NCBI GenBank assembly: GCA_903927685.1
Contig: CAIYOB010001304.1
Coordinates: 1-39,208 of the forward strand
DNA from: an uncultured Planctomycetaceae bacterium
GTDB taxonomy: Bacteria > Planctomycetota > Planctomycetia > Pirellulales > Pirellulaceae
Direction: 5' to 3'
Length of the DNA: 39,208 bases
The notes below the pieces were generated by a model. The model was given only the letters and a program-made list of their open reading frames with translations, was not told where the DNA came from and did not search any database. Positions 32,552 through 39,208 of the stretch are shown here, piece by piece. Position 1 is the first letter of the stretch; every line of letters starts with the position of its first letter. The translations under genes and the position numbers were made by a program.

Positions 32552-35500
32552 TCAGCGTTCGCCGACCCGCCCCGTGCCTTTGCGATAGGCGTCAAACAAC
32601 TCGCTGTACGCGGACGGAGGCTGGCTGCGGTCGCCCAGGTTACGTTCCGTCCGGCGCGTGTCCTGCCGGACGTCCGCACGCCGTGGATCGCGGGCGGCCG
32701 GACGGAGCCCCAGGCTCCGCAGGGCGTCGTCCAATTGCTGCTTGGCCCGTGGATCCTCGCTGGCGGCGCGTTTCAGGTCCGTCCAACGCCGGGCAAACTC
32801 CTGCAAGTCCTCGGGCGTCCAGCCCAGCTTTTTCAACAGCTCCTCGTCCGGGTTGTTTTGCTGGTCCTTCAGGTACTCCAAGACCATGTCCGTCGCTTTG
32901 CGGGCGTAGTCGAGGTTCGGCTGTTCGCCGTTCGGCACCTCGCCGCCCATGTCGCCGCCTTGCAGTTCGGCATTGCCCGGCGAGCCGCCGCCCAGCGGCA
33001 GGCCTTGGCCGCGGTCGGCGGGCGCGCCTTCGGTCGGCGACTTGGGCGCCGACGGGGCCGGTCCGCCTTGTCCCGACGGGTCTTGCGAGCCCGCGCCGGC
33101 GGTTCCCTCGGCGGACGGCCGCGACTTGGCGCCGGCGCCGGGAGCATCGCCCGCCGCGCCGGTCCGTTCCTGCGATTCCTGGCTGGTGCCCGGACGCTGG
33201 GCCAGATCGCCTTGACCGGACTCCTGCGCCGCGCCGGCGCCTTGGTCGCCGGGGCTGGTGCCGCCGGGCTGGTCGTTGCCGGGTTGCTGTCCGCCCTGAC
33301 CGCCGCCCTGCTCGCCGCCGCCGCTCTGGTTCCCGCCGGCGTCGCTCTGCGCGCTCCCGGCTTTCTTGCTGATGCTGGGCGATTGCGGCTCCTGGCTGGA
33401 ACTTGATTCGCCGCCGGAGGACGCTTGCTTCTGACTGGTGCCTTTGGGATTCTGTCCACCGGCCGAACCGCCTTGGCTCTGGTTGGGCTGGCCCGCGCCG
33501 GACTGGCCGCCTTCGCTCTGCCCCGGCTGCTTGGGCTGGCCGGACTTGGCTTGGCTCGGCTGAGGCGAGCCGCCCTGCTGCTCCGGCGGTCCCTGCGGCG
33601 GCGACGTCGAGCCGGTATCGCCCGCTTGCGGTTGGCCTCCGCCCTGGCTCTGGTCCGCGGGCTTCTCGCCGGGCGACGGCTTGGCGCCCCCGTCCTGCTG
33701 GCCGCTCGCGCCGGCCGGAGCATCTTCCGGCTTGGGCGTTTGCGGTTCATCCGGGTTGCCGCTGTCCCCAGCACCCGCGGCTGGTTGCGGCTGGCCGTTG
33801 GGCGCGGATTTCGACGGCTTGCCGGAGCCTGTAGCAGCTTCCTGCTGCGACGCTTCGCCGCCCTGCGCGTCGGACGGTTTCGGGCTGCCCTGGCCGCCCG
33901 TCTGCGCGTCGCTGCCGCCGGACGAAGTGCCCTCCTGCCCCTGATCCCGAGCGGCCTGCTGCATGTGCTGCATGGCTTTTTCAAAAGCCTCGCCGTCGTG
34001 CAGAGGTTCCGCCGACGGGTCCGCACCGCCTTGGCTGCCGACACCGCCTTCGCTGCCGCCGGACTCGGCGCCGTCGGCCGCACCGCCCTGGGTCCCGTCG
34101 GCGCCCGGTTGACCGGACGCGGAGTCATTGCCGCTCTGGCTGCCCTCCGTGCCGCTGGTACTGTCCGAATTGCCATCGCCCGGCATGTTGCCGCCGGACG
34201 GCGGGCTGTCGGGGTTGCTTTCACTGGCGGCCGAATCCGCGTTCTGCCCCGCGCCGCCCGATTGCCCGGACTGGCTGGCATCGCCGCTGCCCTGTTGGCC
34301 GCTGCCGGAACCGCCTTCGCCGCCGCCGCTGGGCTGCTTGGCCGCGCTGCCCTGTTCCGACTGGCCCTGCCCCGCCTCGGATTTCTCCTCGGGCGAGGGC
34401 GGCGGCTGAGCCGCTTGTGAATTCTGCGACTGCTGAGGCGATTGGCTGCCGGGAGGCGGCTTTTCGCCCCCGTTGTCCTTGGGCGCATCCGCAGCCGGCT
34501 TGCCGCCCGGTTCCTGTGGTTCGTCGGCGGGCGGGTCGGCGGGCGTTGGCGCGGCGGACCGCGTGACGACCAGCGTCAGTTCCCGCGACTTGACGACATT
34601 CGGTTCCGGCGAGCCGCTCCGGGGTGACGCGCGGTTGTCCTCGGCCACCACCCAGCACTTGGCTTCCGTGCCGGCACGCATGCCGTGCGATTGCGGCGCA
34701 AAGTCGAAACTGGCGAGTTCCTGGCCGCTGCGGCCGGCCGAGTCCTGCAGCAGATCCCGCTTCAGCACCTGCCGGCCGGCCGCGACAGCCTCCAGTCGGA
34801 TGGCCGTCAGGCCGAAATCGGGATCCATCGCTCGGACCTCGATCTTCTGCCAGCCGTCTTCCGGAATCTCGACGCGATCCTGCGTCGGCGTCAGGATCTC
34901 GACCTCCGGCGGCAGGTCGCGAAGGACTTCGAGCCGATGCAGCACGGGCTGCGGGTTGCGATGGCCGTCGGGCGTCGAGAACCGCAGCTGATACGTGCGA
35001 TGTTTCGGCTCCTGCCGCTGCTCGTCCATTTCGCAGACGAACGAGCACCAAGCTTCCTGCTCGCGAGACTGCATCTCGATCCGGTGCGGCGAGGTCGCCA
35101 AAGGGCCGCGGAGCGAACTGCCGGAGGCTGCGGTCGCCTCGGCATCTTGCGGCGGCGGATCGAATTCCAGGACCGCGGCCAAGATCGGCTGGTTGGTGCG
35201 AGCGCGAATGGTGACGCGCGTGCCCTCGACCGCCTTGACGTCGCCTTGCCGCTCGACGACCCGTTTGGGCAGCTTCGTGTACCCGGGATACTCGTACTCG
35301 ATCGATTCGACCAGGATCACCGGCGCCGGCACCACGCGCACGCGGAACGCCGCCGTGCGCGCGTCGCCCGCCTGGATCCAGTACACCACGTCACGCTGAA
35401 ACCCCTCGTCGCCGGGTGGCAGGCGGCATTCGTGGCGCAGGTTGGCCGCCCCGGGTTGCATGGCGACCGACTGTTGGCCCCGTTGTTCGTCGAGGGCCGT

Positions 35501-36244
35501 ATAGCAGAGCGTCACCGGTTCGTTCGGCCGCAGATCGTAACAGTCGGCCGAGACCGTGATCCGCTCGCCCTGGAACAACTCGACGTTTCCCGGCTGAACT
35601 TCCTCGATCCGCACCCGGCTGGGGCGTTCGATCTCGGCCCAGGGCGCCAGGATCCGGGCAATGCTCTGGAACGGACTCTTCGGAGCCAGGATCGTGTACG
35701 TGGCACAGACGGCCAGGATGCCGGCCAGCAGGTAGCCGATCCGAATCAGCCGCGAATGATCGACGGCTGTATCGACGGGAACGTGCGACAGGTCGGCGGC
35801 CGCCCGCTGCTCGAGCGCCTGGTAGACTCCCGCGCGAACCCCGGCGCGATCCGAGCGGAACAGGAGGAAGTTGATCAGACTGTTTTTCAGCGACGGATCA
35901 CTGTGCTCGATCGTCCGAGCCGCGAATAACGGATTGACACGGCCCAGCAGCACAGGCAGCAGCACACGCACCGAATACCAGCCGGAACCGCACGCGAGCA
36001 AGAGCAGCGCCGTCCAGCGTCCCGCCGGCCCCAGCGATAGGACCCAATGATCGACCACCGTTACAACCAGCAGAAAGCTCAGCACGCCCGCTCCGAGGAC
36101 CATCAGCGAGCTGCCAATGTCCACCCACTTGAGCTGCGCCCCTGTTTTCGCGACCTGCTGGTCGATAAATCGGTCATATCCCGCGCCATCGCCGGGCGCA
36201 ACCGGAGATCGCAGGGAATGGGTTGAAGGACTGCCGTAGGACAT
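32552..36244 (-). CDS. Large membrane protein with a huge low-complexity region (DUF4175-like)
   Basis: About 1230 residues. Three transmembrane segments are visible (about 41-64, 72-96 and 165-185), followed by a roughly 400-residue extracytoplasmic beta-rich part (RVRIEEVQPGNVELFQGERI, VESIEYEYPGYTKLP, LEVLRDLPPEVEILTP). Then about 540 residues are almost pure Gly, Ser, Gln, Pro, Ala and Glu, encoded by 32945-34560. A compact C-terminal domain (YARKATDMVLEYLKDQQ, LLKKLGWTPEDLQEFARRW) ends the protein. It resembles planctomycete DUF4175-like proteins, which often sit in MoxR/DUF58 clusters, though the MoxR gene here is 23 kb away. The ATG at 36244 is preferred; another at 36289 overlaps a TATAAT sequence. 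A cell-surface or envelope role is likely. Confidence 0.75.
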   Translation of the reverse strand: MSYGSPSTHSLRSPVAPGDGAGYDRFIDQQVAKTGAQLKWVDIGSSLMVLGAGVLSFLLVVTVVDHWVLSLGPAGRWTALLLLACGSGWYSVRVLLPVLLGRVNPLFAARTIEHSDPSLKNSLINFLLFRSDRAGVRAGVYQALEQRAAADLSHVPVDTAVDHSRLIRIGYLLAGILAVCATYTILAPKSPFQSIARILAPWAEIERPSRVRIEEVQPGNVELFQGERITVSADCYDLRPNEPVTLCYTALDEQRGQQSVAMQPGAANLRHECRLPPGDEGFQRDVVYWIQAGDARTAAFRVRVVPAPVILVESIEYEYPGYTKLPKRVVERQGDVKAVEGTRVTIRARTNQPILAAVLEFDPPPQDAEATAASGSSLRGPLATSPHRIEMQSREQEAWCSFVCEMDEQRQEPKHRTYQLRFSTPDGHRNPQPVLHRLEVLRDLPPEVEILTPTQDRVEIPEDGWQKIEVRAMDPDFGLTAIRLEAVAAGRQVLKRDLLQDSAGRSGQELASFDFAPQSHGMRAGTEAKCWVVAEDNRASPRSGSPEPNVVKSRELTLVVTRSAAPTPADPPADEPQEPGGKPAADAPKDNGGEKPPPGSQSPQQSQNSQAAQPPPSPEEKSEAGQGQSEQGSAAKQPSGGGEGGSGSGQQGSGDASQSGQSGGAGQNADSAASESNPDSPPSGGNMPGDGNSDSTSGTEGSQSGNDSASGQPGADGTQGGAADGAESGGSEGGVGSQGGADPSAEPLHDGEAFEKAMQHMQQAARDQGQEGTSSGGSDAQTGGQGSPKPSDAQGGEASQQEAATGSGKPSKSAPNGQPQPAAGAGDSGNPDEPQTPKPEDAPAGASGQQDGGAKPSPGEKPADQSQGGGQPQAGDTGSTSPPQGPPEQQGGSPQPSQAKSGQPKQPGQSEGGQSGAGQPNQSQGGSAGGQNPKGTSQKQASSGGESSSSQEPQSPSISKKAGSAQSDAGGNQSGGGEQGGGQGGQQPGNDQPGGTSPGDQGAGAAQESGQGDLAQRPGTSQESQERTGAAGDAPGAGAKSRPSAEGTAGAGSQDPSGQGGPAPSAPKSPTEGAPADRGQGLPLGGGSPGNAELQGGDMGGEVPNGEQPNLDYARKATDMVLEYLKDQQNNPDEELLKKLGWTPEDLQEFARRWTDLKRAASEDPRAKQQLDDALRSLGLRPAARDPRRADVRQDTRRTERNLGDRSQPPSAYSELFDAYRKGTGRVGER

Positions 36245-36287
36245 CGAACTCAGCCTGGAGCGTGGTTTCGTGGTTACATCCTGTTCC

Positions 36288-36293
36288 ATTATA
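36288..36293 (-). promoter_or_regulatory. Candidate -10 box (TATAAT) upstream of the large membrane protein gene
   Basis: On the reverse strand GGGTATAATGG lies in the 76-base gap after glpK. The ATG inside it would be a start codon at 36289; if it is a promoter, transcripts begin past that ATG and translation must start at 36244. No -35 at 17 bases is seen; a TTGACA lies 25 bases upstream. Confidence 0.3.
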
Positions 36294-36365
36294 CCCGAAC
36301 GCCGGCCAGCTCGTGGTTTGTCAAGGCTGAGAATTGGGGTGGGGTGCCCGAAGGCAAGCCGTCAG

Positions 36366-37862
36366 TCAATCACGGTCTTCCCAATCCAGGGAGCGTTGCA
36401 CCGCACGGCTCCAGCGGGCGCAGCGCCGCTGCCGTTCCTCGGGGGCCATCTGAGGCCGGAATTCGCGGTCCAGCGCCCAATTCTTGGCGATGTCGTCCAG
36501 GCCGTTCCAGTAACCGACCGCCAGACCCGCCAGATACGCCGCGCCCAGTGCCGTCGTCTCCGCAACGACCGGGCGGCGGACCACCGTGTCCAGGATGTCC
36601 GCCTGGAACTGCATCAGCAAATTGTTCACCGACGCGCCGCCGTCCACCTTGAGCATGTCCAGCCGAATCCCCGCGTCGCGCTGCATCGCGTCCAGCAGGT
36701 CGCGGGTCTGGAGCGTCATGGACTCGAGCGCCGCTCGCGCCAAGTGCCCGGCCGTCGTGCCGCGGGTGACGCCAAAGATGGCGCCCCGCGCGTACGGATC
36801 CCAATGCGGAGCGCCCAGCCCCGTGAACGCGGGGACAATGACCACGCCGCCGCTGTCCGGCACGGAATTCGCCAACGCCTCGACCTCGCTCGAACTGCGG
36901 ATCAGTCCCAATCCGTCCCGCAACCATTGCACGACCGCGCCGGCGATAAAGACGGAGCCCTCCAGGCAGTAGGTGACTCGTCCGTCCAGCCCCCAGCCGA
37001 TCGTGGTCAATAGATTGTTGTCCGAGCGTTTCGGCTGGTCCCCCGTGTTCATCAGCATGAAACAGCCGGTGCCGTAGGTGTTCTTGGCTTCGCCCGGCGA
37101 GAAGCACGCCTGGCCGAATGTCGCCGCCTGCTGGTCCCCCGCATCGCCGCCGATCATGACCGGCGCGCCGAACCACTCCGCCGCCGTCTCGCCGAAATGG
37201 TGACTGGACGGCAGGACCTCGGGCAGCATGGCTCGCGGAATGTCCAAGATCCGCAACAGTTCGTCGTCCCAGTCCAGGGTGTGCAGATTGAAGATCAGCG
37301 TCCGGCTGGCATTGCTGACGTCGGTCACGTGCCGCCGGCCGCCGGTCAGTCGCCAGATCAAGAAGGAATCCACGGTGCCGAACAGCACCTCGCCGCGTTC
37401 GGCCCGCGCCCGCAAGCCGTCGATCCGGTCCAGCAGGTACTTGATCTTCGTGCCGGAGAAGTAGGCGTCGATCACCAGGCCCGTCTTGTCGCGGAACGTG
37501 GGCTCCAGGCCCGCGGCTTTCAGCCGTTCGCAGATCTCCGCACTGGCCCGGCTCTGCCAGACCATTGCGTTGGCCACCGGCTGGCCCGTGCCGCGGTCCC
37601 AGAGGATCGTGGTTTCCCGCTGGTTGGTGACTCCGACGGCCGCCAAATCCGCGGCCGAGATTCCGGCCGCCTCCAACGCCCGTCGGCCCACCGCCAACTG
37701 GGACGACCAGATGGCCTCGGGATCGTGCTCGACGTGTCCCGGTCGCGGCAGGATCTGCTCGAACTCCTCCTGGGCGGAACCGACGGCCCGGCCATCATGC
37801 CCGAACACAATCGCGCGACTGGAAGTGGTGCCTTGGTCGAGGCCGAGCACGTACCGGGGCAT
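36366..37862 (-). CDS. glpK: Glycerol kinase
   Basis: A 498-residue FGGY-family kinase that phosphorylates glycerol with ATP in the cytoplasm. GGAGAAATGCT precedes the ATG at 37862. The N-terminal [15 protein letters not shown], the substrate site [12 protein letters not shown], the [15 protein letters not shown] strand, [45 protein letters not shown] and [19 protein letters not shown] match glycerol kinase closely, including the family's usual length of about 500. No glpF or glpD gene is adjacent. The last residues diverge from the family. Confidence 0.96.
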   Translation of the reverse strand: MPRYVLGLDQGTTSSRAIVFGHDGRAVGSAQEEFEQILPRPGHVEHDPEAIWSSQLAVGRRALEAAGISAADLAAVGVTNQRETTILWDRGTGQPVANAMVWQSRASAEICERLKAAGLEPTFRDKTGLVIDAYFSGTKIKYLLDRIDGLRARAERGEVLFGTVDSFLIWRLTGGRRHVTDVSNASRTLIFNLHTLDWDDELLRILDIPRAMLPEVLPSSHHFGETAAEWFGAPVMIGGDAGDQQAATFGQACFSPGEAKNTYGTGCFMLMNTGDQPKRSDNNLLTTIGWGLDGRVTYCLEGSVFIAGAVVQWLRDGLGLIRSSSEVEALANSVPDSGGVVIVPAFTGLGAPHWDPYARGAIFGVTRGTTAGHLARAALESMTLQTRDLLDAMQRDAGIRLDMLKVDGGASVNNLLMQFQADILDTVVRRPVVAETTALGAAYLAGLAVGYWNGLDDIAKNWALDREFRPQMAPEERQRRCARWSRAVQRSLDWEDRD

Positions 37863-37895
37863 AGCATTTCTCCAAGGGTGCAGGGATTTCCCGTT

Positions 37896-38876
37896 CTATA
37901 GCCGAAATGCCGGCTGGGAACCAGCCCCCGCTAGGTCCAGCGTGGCGTCCAACGCCAGCCCACCCAGTTCCGGAATCGCCGCCAGCACCTGACGCACGGC
38001 GGCCACCGACAGGCTGTTGCCGACCAGTTGCCAGGCCTTGCGCAGCGGCAACTCGTCCGGCAAACGGAAGCCTGCGGGAAAACACAGCAGCCGCAGGATC
38101 TCGGTCGGCGAGAACCGCCGGACGCCGCGCGGGGTCGCCAGGTACGAGCCGCTACGGACGACGCTCGTGCCGTAGCTGGACGTAAAGCAGTGGGTTTCGG
38201 CGTGCGGGTCGGCGGCATCCACCACGTGGACCGCGCCGCGAAAGCGTTCGTGGAATTCGTCGGACATCCACAGGGTGTCTGCCGGCGCAGAGTCCAGGAT
38301 CTGCCGCACCGGGAACCGCCACGCCGCGGGCCGGGGGACTTCGGACCAGCTCGGACCAGCCTGATCGACGAGGCGCCCTGCTCGGCTGGCCACCAGATAG
38401 AACCGCGGCCGCCGATTGGGAATGCCCAGTTGTATCGGACACAGGATCTGCTCGCGGACTTGATATCCGCACGCGTCCAGCGTCGCGCGCAGCCGCTGGT
38501 GCGACTGCGAGCCCTGAAAGCCGGCGACGTTTTCCAGGCCGACGTACCGCGGCCGCAGTTCGGCGATCCGCTCGATCACCGCGAGCAGCCCTTGCGCGCG
38601 GTCGTCGTGAAGATCCCGTCGTCGTCCCCGGCTCGTGTACGGCTGGCACGGCGGTGACAGCCACCACAGCTCAGCGTTCAGGTCGCCGTACCAGGCTGCG
38701 GGCAAGCTCTCGATCGTCCGGACATGGAGCGGCGGCGACGGGGAATTCCGCCGGTACGCCGCCACAGCGACGGAATTGATGTCCACCGCAGCCACGACGT
38801 GAGCCCGATCGCCCACCGCTGCAGCGCAGCCACCGATGCCGCAAAACAACTCCAGCACGCGCAGACGGTGGGGCAT
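37896..38876 (-). CDS. Dnmt2-type (TRDMT1-like) cytosine-5 methyltransferase
   Basis: A 326-residue cytosine-C5 methyltransferase. Motif I is VLELFCGIGGC (7-17), the catalytic Cys77 lies in SPPCQP (74-79), motif VI is ENV (115-117) and motif VIII is RRPRFYLVA (155-163); the C-terminal segment is AWQLVGNSLSV. Three features point to Dnmt2 rather than a DNA methyltransferase: VVAAVDIN with VAVAAYRRN, the SPPCQPYTSRGRRRDLHDDR segment, and CFT at 230-232 in HCFTSSYG, the Dnmt2 hallmark, followed by FSPTEILRLLCFPAGF. Eukaryotic Dnmt2 methylates C38 of tRNA-Asp; a Geobacter homologue acts on tRNA-Glu. There is no long target-recognition domain and no restriction gene beside it. It lies nine bases downstream of a PIN-domain gene. 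Confidence 0.88.
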   Translation of the reverse strand: MPHRLRVLELFCGIGGCAAAVGDRAHVVAAVDINSVAVAAYRRNSPSPPLHVRTIESLPAAWYGDLNAELWWLSPPCQPYTSRGRRRDLHDDRAQGLLAVIERIAELRPRYVGLENVAGFQGSQSHQRLRATLDACGYQVREQILCPIQLGIPNRRPRFYLVASRAGRLVDQAGPSWSEVPRPAAWRFPVRQILDSAPADTLWMSDEFHERFRGAVHVVDAADPHAETHCFTSSYGTSVVRSGSYLATPRGVRRFSPTEILRLLCFPAGFRLPDELPLRKAWQLVGNSLSVAAVRQVLAAIPELGGLALDATLDLAGAGSQPAFRL

Positions 38877-38885
38877 GGGACGGCT

Positions 38886-39208
38886 CTAGGACGACCAGTC
38901 TGCGATCCGCAGATTCGGGATATCGCGAAAGTCGCGAACGTTGCGAGTGATCAGCGTACCGCCGTGCACGAGGGTAATCGCCGCGATTCGAAGGTCCATT
39001 TTCTTCGTGCCGAGCTTCAGGCTTCGCAGTTGCTCGTAAAGCTCCATCGCCGGTTCGTCAAAGGTGAGGATGCAAAAACGCCCCAGGAAGACGACACAAT
39101 CGGCCAACCGCTTGTAGGCGCGTGCCAGGCGTGCAGCCTCGTTAGCTCGCCGCAGCAGGGTGTACCACCCGGACAGGTGTTCTTCGACGGTGATCACGGT
39201 GGTCGCCA
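38886..39208 (-). CDS. PIN-domain (VapC-like) protein, N-terminus beyond the window
   Basis: The C-terminal roughly 107 residues of a PIN-domain protein; the frame runs off the right edge, and an ATG at 39197 lies inside the conserved TVITVEEHLSGW segment, so it is probably not the true start. The acidic residue in VEE, the Asp in KKMDLRIAAITL and the closing TRNVRDFRDIPNLRIADW are the VapC pattern; the first catalytic Asp should be in the missing part. VapC toxins are ribonucleases, and several cleave tRNA anticodon loops. The gene ends nine bases before the Dnmt2 start. An antitoxin, if present, would be outside the window. Confidence 0.8.
   Translation of the reverse strand, partial: ATTVITVEEHLSGWYTLLRRANEAARLARAYKRLADCVVFLGRFCILTFDEPAMELYEQLRSLKLGTKKMDLRIAAITLVHGGTLITRNVRDFRDIPNLRIADWSS

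Noticed and set aside
31826..33406. Long plus-strand frames (also 33425-34420 and 34685-35929) over the Uma2 and large membrane protein genes
   Set aside because: They arise from low-complexity and high-GC coding sequence on the other strand; no ribosome sites or motifs.
37896..38876. DNA methyltransferase of a restriction-modification system
   Set aside because: No restriction gene adjacent, no long target-recognition domain, and the CFT motif and layout fit Dnmt2. A DNA substrate cannot be fully excluded.

Overview
The window reads as a high-GC chromosome segment of a planctomycete, most likely a relative of Pirellula/Rhodopirellula. The inference rests on gene content: Tat-exported Gfo/Idh/MocA and TIM-barrel sugar enzymes, Cys-type sulfatases, a BamB-like protein with a WPQWRGP motif, a Uma2 nuclease, and interspersed repeats that read as NPKRQREGN when translated. 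No rRNA, tRNA, CRISPR array, insertion sequence or prophage was recognised. About 23 genes look intact or edge-truncated, most with a Shine-Dalgarno (SD) site.

Layout. 1-650 (-): truncated sialidase-like exported protein. 1104-7549 (+): four sugar genes, namely a Tat-exported Gfo/Idh/MocA oxidoreductase, a Tat-exported TIM-barrel isomerase/epimerase, a DegT-type sugar aminotransferase and a secreted fucose-isomerase-like protein, with a WD40 remnant in between. 7592-9892 (-): class V aminotransferase and MoxR ATPase. 9893-10285: repeat-rich spacer. 10286-23076: carbohydrate block with a small hypothetical protein, a sulfatase, two tandem GH106 (alpha-L-rhamnosidase family) enzymes, a divergent iduronate-2-sulfatase-like enzyme and a DUF4838 protein. 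23242-27841 (+): PQQ-type beta-propeller protein, CcoI/FixI-like copper ATPase and SGNH hydrolase. 28039-30210 (-): AlbA_2/RecG-like protein, a duplicated winged-helix tail with a 12-bp tandem repeat, and a frameshifted remnant. 30226-37862 (-): nadB, Uma2 nuclease, a giant low-complexity membrane protein and glpK. 37896-39208 (-): a Dnmt2-type cytosine-5 methyltransferase and a PIN-domain protein cut by the window edge.

How the genes may work together (inference). The secreted sulfatases, GH106 enzymes, DUF4838 protein and sialidase would desulfate and trim a sulfated, rhamnose- or fucose-containing polysaccharide, and the exported oxidoreductase and isomerases could handle released sugars outside the cytoplasm. 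The most notable single gene is the Dnmt2 homologue: it carries the CFT motif and the overall layout of the eukaryotic tRNA-Asp C38 methyltransferase, and it lies 9 bp downstream of a PIN nuclease gene, a family in which many VapC toxins cut tRNA.
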